Of a DNA stretch of 64,000 nt, positions 27,127 through 33,767 are shown piece after piece; position 1 is the stretch's first letter, and every line of letters begins with the position of its first letter. Source of the stretch: Lewinellaceae bacterium (GTDB lineage: Bacteria; Bacteroidota; Bacteroidia; Chitinophagales; Saprospiraceae); assembly GCA_020636435.1 (NCBI GenBank), contig JACJXX010000002.1, forward strand, positions 3,658,001-3,722,000, given 5' to 3'. Position numbers and translations under genes: made by a program. The notes beneath the pieces were generated by a model that saw only the letters and a list, made by a program, of their open reading frames with translations, made no database searches and was not told the DNA's origin.

Positions 27127-27393
27127 ATGATCATGAATGCTGTACAGATCAGAGCCGAGATCCAGTCCTATCTGGAAAAAGTACAGGATGAAAGCTTTCT
27201 CAAAGTGGTCCATTCCATGTTGGGAACCTACGTTGAAGAACAGGAAAAAGAGATTATAGGGTATCGTACGGACACGCACGAACCTGTCTACAGGGAAGGG
27301 CTCGCCGAGAAGCTCGATGCCATTGTTGCTCGGGTGAAAGAAGGTGGCTTTATTACATTAGAGGAGTTAGAAGCCGAATCCGAAAACTGGTGA
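27127..27393 (+). CDS. antitoxin of a RelBE/ParDE-like module
   Basis: 88 residues, acidic and helical (AVQIRAEIQSYLEKVQDESF..., LEELEAESENW at the end), of the type that precedes ParE/RelE-fold toxins in Bacteroidota. Its stop overlaps the toxin start by 4 bp (GTGA). It should neutralise the toxin and autoregulate the operon. A second ATG two codons in (27133) is an equally good start. It lies between RHS relics in the accessory zone. Confidence 0.8.
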   Translation: MIMNAVQIRAEIQSYLEKVQDESFLKVVHSMLGTYVEEQEKEIIGYRTDTHEPVYREGLAEKLDAIVARVKEGGFITLEELEAESENW

Positions 27394-27719
27394 AAACGTA
27401 TCAGGTAGCCATCTCTGAAGAGGCAAGGCAGAACCTCAAGGAAATCATGGGCTACATCCGCCGGGCTGACTCTGATGCAAAAGCAAAATACGTTCGTACC
27501 GAAGTATTGAAACTAGTGCGCTCCTTAGTCAAACTGCCAAACCGCCACCCTACATTGTTGGTTTCCGAAGCATCCGGGCTTACCTACCGTTATGTACCGA
27601 ATAAGTTCAAGGTGAAGATCATCTACCACGTCGAAGAAGAGCAGGCCCAGCAAGTCATTGTGGTGCGTATGTATCACGATCGACAGAGCCTGAAAGAACT
27701 GAAAAAGCAGTTGCCGTAG
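27390..27719 (+). CDS. RelE/ParE-family toxin
   Basis: 109 residues, GTG start inside the antitoxin stop. Typical plan: SEEARQNLKEIMGYIRRADSDAKA helices, LVKLPNRHPTL, then the beta sheet with YRYVPNKFKVKIIYHVEEE and a C-terminal VVRMYHDRQSL strand-helix. RelE-like members cut mRNA on the ribosome and ParE-like members poison gyrase; the sequence alone does not decide. It appears intact. Confidence 0.85.
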   Translation: MKTYQVAISEEARQNLKEIMGYIRRADSDAKAKYVRTEVLKLVRSLVKLPNRHPTLLVSEASGLTYRYVPNKFKVKIIYHVEEEQAQQVIVVRMYHDRQSLKELKKQLP

Positions 27720-27802
27720 GAGGGGCTCCTGGAAGATAACATTGCCAACCAGAATTCGGCGTGAGATGAACTGTGTTAAAAAGCAAGAAAAAAGGCAAAA
27801 AT

Positions 27803-28801
27803 TTACGCCGCTTTTTCATTTTTAAGATGGTACTCATTATCGAATTTCACCCCTGATTTGACCACCGCAAACATCTGCCGGAGCATCTTATTGCACACTG
27901 CTAGCATGGCCACTTTGTGGCATTTCCCTTTGCTTCTGAGGCGCTCATACAGCAGTTTGCAGGGCTGGTTGAAGCGCTTGGCTGACCGGGCGCCCATGTA
28001 GAGCAAGGCCCTCAAATTGGGGTCTCCCGTCTTGGAAATGCTGCCTCGTTTTTTAATGCTGGAGCCGGACTCGCACTGGGTGGAACACACGCCGACAAAC
28101 TTGGCCAGCTGCTTGGGGTTGTCAAATTCCCGGAAGCCGTTGGTAGCCACCAACAGGCTCTGGGCGATGGCCGGGCCGACGCCAACTACGGAGGTGGCCA
28201 GAGCGTAGGCCTGGTCAAAACAATCCTCCGAAATGCTCAGGAGGCCCTTTTCAGTATCCTGGATTTGCCGCTTGCACAACGCTAAACTTTCCCTCAGAGA
28301 CTCCTGGACATAAGGCAGGGGCTTGACGTGGAACTCGAGGGCGTGCAACTGGTTGGAAATAACTACCTGCTGTTTTTTGAGCTGCTTCAAATACACCCTC
28401 AATTGGGTGATTTCCAGCATCTTGTCGCTTGGTATACGATAGGATTTGGGCTTATTGAACTGCCCGTACAACGCCAGTGCGCAGGCATCTTTGGCGTCAG
28501 TTTTGGTCGTGGATAGCAGTACGCCCTTAATGAAACCGTTGCTCTGTTTAGGATTTAAAACAGAAACAGGAACCTGGTTTTCGCACAGCGCAAAGACAAC
28601 TTTCATGGAGTAATTGCCGGTGGCTTCGAGCACGACATGAGGCTTGGGAAGCTCTTTAACCTTCTGTAGCAGGGCTGCGATCCCGGCATCATTGTTGTCG
28701 AATTTATCGACTTCCCACTGCTCGGGGGCAAGCGGAAAAGCTGTCACCAGGTCGTCTTTGCTGACATCTATACCAATGAAAGTTTTGGGCAACGTGTCCA
28801 T
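27803..28801 (-). CDS. IS110-family DEDD recombinase (transposase)
   Basis: 332 residues. N-terminal DEDD/RuvC-like domain: D in FIGIDVSKDDL, E in VVLEATGNYS, and the two aspartates of TKTDAKDA. A coiled-coil region (about 130-190) links to the Transposase_20 domain with VVGVGPAIAQSLLVA, FVGVCSTQCESGSS and ISKTGDPNLRALLYMGA, which supplies the catalytic Ser. It carries out RNA-guided recombination of donor and target using a bridge RNA. It appears intact. Confidence 0.95.
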   Translation of the reverse strand: MDTLPKTFIGIDVSKDDLVTAFPLAPEQWEVDKFDNNDAGIAALLQKVKELPKPHVVLEATGNYSMKVVFALCENQVPVSVLNPKQSNGFIKGVLLSTTKTDAKDACALALYGQFNKPKSYRIPSDKMLEITQLRVYLKQLKKQQVVISNQLHALEFHVKPLPYVQESLRESLALCKRQIQDTEKGLLSISEDCFDQAYALATSVVGVGPAIAQSLLVATNGFREFDNPKQLAKFVGVCSTQCESGSSIKKRGSISKTGDPNLRALLYMGARSAKRFNQPCKLLYERLRSKGKCHKVAMLAVCNKMLRQMFAVVKSGVKFDNEYHLKNEKAA

Positions 28802-28920
28802 AAAATTTGTACATTTACGAAGTTAAAAAATTTATTTGAGCAAGACATTGGTGCTACTACGATCATCGTAAACGGGCTCGAAGCCTATATAACTGTCCAG
28901 TATGGCATCAATGGTACAAA

Positions 28921-28986
28921 CGGGCGGGTGGCTCAACATCTCACGCGGTGTCTAAGCACCAACTTCGGCTCGGCCTAACCCGCCCG
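28921..28986 (-). ncRNA. bridge RNA loop of the IS110 element (donor-binding type)
   Basis: On the minus strand: stem CGGGCGGGT (28986-28978) with ACCCGCCCG (28929-28921), then GGC/GCC, then an internal loop whose 5' strand is GCCGAAGU (28969-28962) and 3' strand GCGUGAGAUG (28946-28937), closed by hairpin GGUG-cuuaga-CACC (28960-28947). GCCGAAGU is complementary to ACTTCGGC at the right element end (29044-29051). GCGUGAGAUG is identical to the left end (27759-27768). Joined ends of a circular form would read ACTTCGGC-GTGAGATG, both halves covered. The RNA probably extends to about 28810; I could not place a second (target-binding) loop. Confidence 0.72.
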
Positions 28987-29056
28987 CTGCTCTCTTGGTA
29001 AATATCGTTTTTTATCTTCATTTTTCGTTTTTGCTAAGTTACGACTTCGGCGTGAG

Positions 29057-30203
29057 CTCAGTCGAACGCTCAGTCGAACGCACCCCGACAACCTGTCGTT
29101 CCCTGCGGTGCTGTACAAAACTCATTTTCCCATAGCAGCTACTATGGGGCATTCCGTCAGGAACTGGAAAATGCCCCAGGCGTCTATACGCAATCGAAAC
29201 GGATACACATCGACAACCCGAACCAGCAACTGTTCCTGGAAAGGGAAGCGCCAGTGAAGAATGGGGAAGGGGCCCTATTCTTCACTCACCCGGCTCGTAT
29301 TCTCCGACTTCAACCAGGACGGCATCGTGGGCCTGGGAGAAGACGACCCGGCGACGCCGTTGAATGAGCTGGAGATGACACAAGCCGGAGCGCACCGCCG
29401 TCGCCAAAGGCAATGGCGGTCAAAGAGCGGAAGTCCCGGCATTTATCGCCGGGAAGGCTCACTACTTCGTCCGCCGAAGCTTGCCACGGCCCCATTGAGT
29501 AGCGAAGGCGGGCTATCCATTTGGCATGAACCACCTGGGGCCATGCTTCGTCCGCCATAGCCCCTAAGGGCGAAGGCGGGGTACGAGACGGTGGCGCCGG
29601 CTGGAGCGTAGCGGAAGTCCCGAACGCAGCTTCGGGAAGAACAAGTATCTCTATAATGGCAAGGAGCTCAGCGCCGACTACGAAATCAACCTCTCCGAGT
29701 ACGGGGCGCGGTGGTACGATCCGGCGGTGGGAAGGTTTACGGGGGTGGACCCGATCGCGGCCCAATTTGCTTGGGTGAGTACTTATAATTACGCAGAGAA
29801 TGAGCCAGTGGGGCATATCGATTTGTGGGGATTACAAAAGTATAAGCCTAAAATGCAATCAATTGACAGGCCTTCAGATTTGATTTCAACTAAAATGGTC
29901 AATAATGCAAAAGAGGGGATAAAGACAGTTGCGATAGAAGCCGGCTCTATAATTGGGGAAGGCGTGAACAGGTTGGGAAAATGGATAGAAGAGACATTAC
30001 CAAATGAGGGCAGTCCTGATGGTGGAGCTTTTGAGGATGAAAGCTTTACTCATGATGGCTCTGGAATAGAAGTGTTGTCGGATACCAAATTGAACGCAAA
30101 TGGCACATTAGCCTTGCCCGATGCGAAAGAAGGTTCAACTGCTATTATCGATATGGGGGAAATCAATTTGTACCCCTACAGAGTTGATTACTTTATCTTA
30201 TGA
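29057..30203 (+). pseudogene. second RHS relic, interrupted by palindromic inserts
   Basis: Starts after the IS110 element with DNLSFPAVLYKTHFP, closely matching 24500-24545 of the first relic, then frameshifts. FSDFNQDGIVGLGEDD...TPLNELEMTQ is followed by two inserted blocks (about 29385-29510 and 29541-29638) that separate it from YPFGMNHLGP and then from NKYLYNGKELSADYEINL. From 29640 a long frame continues through GRFTGVDPIAAQFAWVSTYN into a 130-residue C-terminal region ending NLYPYRVDYFIL, unlike the first relic's tail. This is a different, unassigned tip on a shared core. Confidence 0.8.
29385..29640. repeat. palindromic mini-element inserts in RHS coding sequence
   Basis: Two non-RHS blocks composed of short palindromes. 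One has stem TCCCGGC with loop ATTTATC (about 29432-29452). Others are CTTCGTCCGCC...GGCG motifs (29467-29505 and 29548-29580), and GGAGCGTAGCGGAAG followed by TCCCGAACGCAGCTTCGGGA (29603-29637). The blocks lie between segments that are contiguous in the intact RHS core, so they are insertions. Confidence 0.65.
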
Positions 30204-30440
30204 TAGTCTTTTCATGGTCTACGACGCCACCGGCCACAAGTGGTTCAAACACGGCGAGTTCGGCGTCACCGGCTACGCCTCGGGCATCGAGTACCACGAT
30301 GGCAAACTGGAAGCATAGCTGACGTGGCAAAGATTGATGGCCAACCCTTGCCAGTCACTATGTGCCGACATTTATCGTCGGCACATCTATGCGCCGGACG
30401 GGCGTATGGTGGCGGAGTATAAGGGTGAGTAGGCCACTTA
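30204..30440 (+). pseudogene. third RHS fragment with a palindromic insert
   Basis: Reads MVYDATGHKWFKHGEFGV then GYASGIEYHDGKLEA, matching 25115-25220 of the first relic. After GKLEA comes an insert at about 30316-30390, containing a small inverted repeat (ATAGCTGAC...GTCACTAT) and a palindrome with stem GTGCCGAC and loop ATTTATC. Then IYAPDGRMVAEYKGE resumes and stops. Without the insert the fragment would be continuous. Confidence 0.75.
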
Positions 30441-30484
30441 TGCTCCCCACCAAGCGCCCAACGCCAACTAACATCCGCCAAAGC

Positions 30485-30638
30485 GGGCTGGCCAACCAGT
30501 TCAAGAGCGGCCAGGGCTTCCGCCAGGTACCGGCTTTCGCCGGCCGCCGCAAGCCCGGCGCCACGCCAGAATAACCTGGAGGCCATCAAAGCAGCCATCG
30601 ATAAATATCACCCGCAAGACAAACGATTAATCCAATAA
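30485..30638 (+). pseudogene. RHS-associated tail remnant, second copy
   Basis: Frames here give KPGATPE, NNLEAIKAAIDKYHPQDKRL and a stop, similar to the remnant at 26935-27085 and, like it, placed immediately before a toxin-antitoxin cassette. Reading frames are broken. Confidence 0.45.
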
Positions 30639-30644
30639 ATCCGT

Positions 30645-30652
30645 TAACTTTA
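30645..30652 (+). promoter_or_regulatory. -7 box of the second toxin-antitoxin operon
   Basis: TAACTTTA, in the same CCGTTA-x-CTTTATGTAC context as the box at 27103, 20 nt before the antitoxin ATG. Confidence 0.4.
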
Positions 30653-30672
30653 TGTACCTAAACAATCGAATA

Positions 30673-30906
30673 ATGAACCTACAGGCTGAAAAACTCCAAC
30701 TTATAGAATGGTTGGCACGGCTACAGGATTTGGAAGTTGTGCAACACTTACTTCAAGTAAAGCGAGATAATGAAAGAAGTGTTTATGAAGCTTCTCTCAA
30801 GCCAATGACAAAAGAAGAGCTAGTGGCACGAGCCGAGGAGTCTAATCAAGCTATTGCAAATGGAGAGCACATCTCCATAGAAGATGCGCTTGCAGAGTTG
30901 GGGTAG
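30673..30906 (+). CDS. antitoxin of the second RelBE/ParDE-like module
   Basis: 77 residues, helical and acidic: NLQAEKLQLIEWLARLQDLE, then MTKEELVARAEESNQAIANG and EHISIEDALAELG. This is the common Bacteroidota antitoxin type that precedes ParE/RelE-fold toxins. I start at ATG 30673; an in-frame ATG at 30652 overlaps the promoter-like box. The toxin start follows within 7 nt of the stop. The partner is frameshifted, so the antitoxin may now act alone. Confidence 0.75.
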   Translation: MNLQAEKLQLIEWLARLQDLEVVQHLLQVKRDNERSVYEASLKPMTKEELVARAEESNQAIANGEHISIEDALAELG

Positions 30907-30912
30907 TTGACT

Positions 30913-31220
30913 ATGAAAGTAAGGATTACTAAACCTGCTCAGCGCCGGCTTCGTCAAATCGACGATTACTACAAAAAGAAAGGGAACCGCTCTCATGTTA
31001 CAAAGCTAAAGAAGGATATTAAAAAGAAATCTGAGTTGTTGAGCCAGAACCCTGAGCTTGGCCAGGAAGAAGATCATCTGAAAGAGTTAGGCCAAGGGAA
31101 GGGCATCGGTATGTTATTATAGCGAAGCTCTACAAGCTAATTTACTTGATTGCAGCACCGTTCATCTTCATTACGGATATTTTTGATACCCGCCAGAATC
31201 CGGATGATATGCACTCCTGA
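30913..31220 (+). pseudogene. RelE/ParE-family toxin, frameshifted
   Basis: MKVRITKPAQRRLRQIDDYYKKKGN opens a normal ParE/RelE toxin, running to HLKELGQGK at about 31100. The original frame then stops at 31122, while a second frame continues HRYVIIAKLYKLIYLIAAPF to DIFDTRQNPDDMHS (stop 31220). These are the expected C-terminal strands. One base gained or lost near 31100 explains it. This is either a real inactivating mutation or a sequencing error. Confidence 0.75.
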
Positions 31221-31369
31221 ATGCTTATGCGCAAAGCCCCCCCCTCCGTCCAGTAAAAAGGTGTTCGGGAGTTGCTCCACTCCCTGTCCGGCAGCCAGCA
31301 CAGGCAGCCGCAAGGGGCGCCCGCTAAACACTCCTCACTTTTTTCTTTTAACTGAATACCGCTAACTTG

Positions 31370-31708
31370 GAAGGTGCGCTTTGGCAAATGGCACATCCCG
31401 GCAACCGGAAGATCACGGAAAGGTACTGGACAGGCGGCGCCGGCGAATTTCAACTGCCGGCCGGCGATATTCATCACATCCACGAGGACCAGGCTGGGGA
31501 TTTCTGGCTGGCCACCAACGGCAATGGGCTGATCCACTGGAAACGGCAGGAACATACTTTCCGGCAATATACCCGGGCGGATGGCCTGTCGAGCAATGTG
31601 CTGCATGCCGTTTATGAGGACGGCTACGGCAACCTGTGGATATCCAGCGCCCGGGGCATCATACGGTTCAATAAACGGCATAAAACGGTACAAACTTTTC
31701 TTAATTGA
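31370..31708 (+). pseudogene. fragment of a two-component-system beta-propeller sensor
   Basis: Contains Reg_prop-type repeats: DIHHIHEDQAGDFWLATNGN then GLIHWKRQEHTFRQYTRADG, LSSNVLHAVYEDGYGNLWIS and ARGIIRFNKR. Such propellers form the periplasmic input domain of large hybrid histidine kinases. Both ends are missing, and the 3' end joins kinase-like sequence at about 31700. A stretch of 150 nt before it (31221-31369) holds nothing I recognise. Confidence 0.65.
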
Positions 31709-32203
31709 TATCAGCCAGGGTCTTAGAGCGCTACACCTCGCAAATCAATACCATTACGACTTAAAGCCTGCCAATATTTTTGTGAAACTTGAAGGCAAGC
31801 AGACCCGTTCCGTTATTGGAGACCTGGGCTTCTTTATGGTTCCAGATATACAAAAAGAACATTCTCAAAGGACGAGTGCCCAGGACCTCCTCCCGCTCCT
31901 GCTATTATTATCTCCAGATGTTGGGGATTTACCTCTACCACATCTTCTTTGTCGGGATTGGAAATGCCACTAAAGACAAACCATTGTTGATAACCGTTGC
32001 GCAAAGCGCCCGGTTCCTGAGCAATATTCCGGAACCTGTAAAGATATGCGGACTGAAAGAAACCGGCGCCGAAGGACCTGTAAGCCTTGAAAATATTTAC
32101 GAGCACCTCGCCTTTATGTATCTCAAACTAATATTCACCGATCATCACAAATCTTATTTCAGGGAGCACCAGGAGGACAATAGAAGAATACTGGCCCTGA
32201 CAA
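31700..32203 (+). pseudogene. Ser/Thr protein kinase fragment
   Basis: A frame from 31700 reads DISQGLRALHLANQYHYDLK then PANIFVKLEGKQTRSVIGDLG. This gives a catalytic-loop-like YDLKPANIF (the usual H of HxDLKPxN is Y here) and GDLGFF in the place of the DFG motif. The ATP-binding lobe is absent. Past about 31850 a shifted frame continues with LGIYLYHIFF and helical sequence (SLENIYEHLAFMYLKLIF) up to the FISUMP domain. It is likely the remains of a kinase-FISUMP fusion. Confidence 0.5.
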
Positions 32204-32710
32204 ATGTTAACGGACAACCGGGACGGGAAAGAATATAAGGTTATCAAACTAGGCGGAAACTGGTGGTTGGCCGAAAACTTCAGGTTTAAAGACATTGGTT
32301 CTTTTTGCTACAACAACAACCCCGATAACTGCACTGAATACGGCAGGCTCTATACCTGGAAGGCTTGTATCGAGGCCTGTCCCGAAGGCTGGAGGTTGCC
32401 AACTGAAAAAGACTGGGAATCCATTGCAAAACTAAAAGCCGGAGAAGATGATAGCTCGGATTGGATGAAAAAGGCATATACGAATTTGATGCCAGGAGGT
32501 GACAGCAGTTTCAATGCCGTCCTTGGCGGCTACCGAAACAGCGGTGGTATTTTTAAAGCCCTGAGGGAAAGAGGCGACTACTGGGGAATGAGTAGAAAGG
32601 GCAAGGATTACCCCTGGTATTGCAGTTTCAATTTTGGGAAATTGGAGTTGGGGTTAAAAGACTTTGAAGGGCGGCATGCCAGGTCTTGCCGGTATGTCAA
32701 AGAAAAATAA
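32204..32710 (+). CDS. FISUMP-domain protein (C-terminal part of a fusion, possibly no longer expressed)
   Basis: 168 residues with the Fibrobacter-paralogue (FISUMP) domain: DGKEYKVIKLGGNWWLAENF, GRLYTWKAC...CPEGWRLPTEKDW, and GGYRNSGG...YWG with a C-terminal ARSCRYVKEK. The domain is common in Bacteroidota surface proteins and in fusions behind kinase domains. An ATG is present at 32204, but the kinase fragment just upstream in another frame suggests the domain was once internal. The stop codon TAA is the target duplication of element B copy 2. Confidence 0.7.
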   Translation: MLTDNRDGKEYKVIKLGGNWWLAENFRFKDIGSFCYNNNPDNCTEYGRLYTWKACIEACPEGWRLPTEKDWESIAKLKAGEDDSSDWMKKAYTNLMPGGDSSFNAVLGGYRNSGGIFKALRERGDYWGMSRKGKDYPWYCSFNFGKLELGLKDFEGRHARSCRYVKEK

Positions 32711-32896
32711 GGCACGAGGAAAGAATAAAGTGTACAATTATGGCGCAGTAATTTTTGTGCCAGGCAAGGCGCGAAGAATGAGGATAGCCAAAGCTACCTG
32801 AGTGATAGCCTGCCCCGCACCCGAAGGGTCGGGGAGCAACGCAGCATGGCGCAAAAAGGACAAGCCAGAATGGACAGTTTATTCTTTCGTCGTGCC
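32711..32896. mobile_element. hairpin element B, copy 2 (186 bp), with a palindrome inserted in its apex
   Basis: Nearly identical to copy 1 at 25916 over all shared positions, flanked by TAA on both sides (32708-32710, 32897-32899). It differs by 27 extra nt near 32807-32833, including CCCCGCACCCGAAGGGTCGGG, a palindrome inserted after GAGTGAT in the apex. The left TAA is the stop codon of the FISUMP gene. Confidence 0.92.
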
Positions 32897-33012
32897 TAAG
32901 GGTATGGCCAACTAATCCAAAATGCTGGTTGCAACTGAGAAACTATCTTTTCCAACTGAACGTTTCGTTTGTTTTGAAAGCCTTATCTTTAGAAGCAAAA
33001 GCCCTCTTGTTT

Positions 33013-33348
33013 ATGGATAAAATAGCCAGATACCAGGAGGCCATCCTCCAGATTCTTACAGAATATTCAAAGGTGAGGTATTCCAACCTGCAGGCTGAAA
33101 ACCAATTGATTGCCGACAAAGAAAACCATCGTTATCAGGTGGTCACGATTGGTTGGGAAGGCAAGAAGTTTATTCATGACTGCCCCATGCACATGGATAT
33201 CATTAACGGTAAGATTTGGATACAGCGCAATATGACTGAGGTTGACCTTGGCTTAAAACTAATGGAATCGGGCGTTCCTAAATCTGATATCGTGCTTGGG
33301 TTTCTTTCTCCCAAAATACGGGGGTATTCGGACTACGCGGTATCTTAA
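33013..33348 (+). CDS. xisI: XisI family protein, unpaired
   Basis: 111 residues clearly related to the XisI at 9290 (GKIWIQRNMTEVDLGLKLME then SGVPKSDIVLGF). No XisH gene precedes it; the upstream sequence is the hairpin element B copy 2. A TATCTTTA box, like those of the toxin-antitoxin operons, lies about 25 nt before the ATG. Solitary XisI genes are known in other genomes; the role is unknown. Confidence 0.85.
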   Translation: MDKIARYQEAILQILTEYSKVRYSNLQAENQLIADKENHRYQVVTIGWEGKKFIHDCPMHMDIINGKIWIQRNMTEVDLGLKLMESGVPKSDIVLGFLSPKIRGYSDYAVS

Positions 33349-33561
33349 ACCTCTATTTTTATTCCTAACTCATATTCACCTTTTAGGAAATGAATACAGA
33401 TATCAGTATCCATGAGGTGTTTTTCCAACAGCTCAATTCTCGGGGAATATCATTGCGCGCAGAATAAATCTTCTTTATAAGCTCTTCTCCACTTTCATCC
33501 GATTTCCAGCTGCCAAAGAGTGTTTGTTGAAATAAACCCCTCCTCCCTTATAGAAACCACC

Positions 33562-33720
33562 ATGGACCAACCATTCCGATTGGATCAAAAAGCGGCCATC
33601 ATAACCGGTGGCGGAAGCGGTATCGGCGAGCGTATTGCCAGGACTTTTGCCGCCGCAGGCGCCCGCGTCCATATTTTAGATTTCGACGCCCGGGCAGGGC
33701 ACCGGGTAGCGGAGGCCATG
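33562..33720 (+). pseudogene. short-chain dehydrogenase, N-terminal fragment
   Basis: MDQPFRLDQKAAIITGGGSG then IGERIARTFAAAGARVHILD is the Rossmann TGxxxGIG opening of an SDR. The homology stops at about 33720, where the convergent serine hydrolase gene region begins, leaving under a quarter of the protein. Another SDR opening fragment is at 37288. Confidence 0.7.
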
Positions 33721-33767
33721 GATTGCGTAGCCGGATATACGCCCTGCGCAACGATTACAGCGAACGG

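Larger units (their letters stand above)
27755..29056 (-). mobile_element. IS110-family insertion sequence
   Basis: The DEDD recombinase gene is enclosed by an 11-bp direct repeat, TTCGGCGTGAG, at 27755-27765 and 29046-29056; there are no terminal inverted repeats, as usual for IS110. The short end (about 37 nt) lies after the gene stop and the long non-coding end (about 245 nt) before its start, the IS110-group layout with the bridge RNA in the left end. The element cuts an RHS relic: LLEDNIANQN lies on one side (27722-27754) and DNLSFPAVLYKTHFP on the other (from about 29085). The insertion target is itself a small GCTCAGTCGAACGC repeat. Confidence 0.88.

Noticed and set aside
31142..31693. 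183-codon minus-strand frame opposite the propeller fragment
   Set aside because: The plus strand has clear Reg_prop repeats; the minus frame has no family features.
25916..32896. The two element B copies as ends of one composite transposon carrying the RHS/TA region
   Set aside because: Each copy has its own TAA duplication, showing two independent insertions rather than one composite event.
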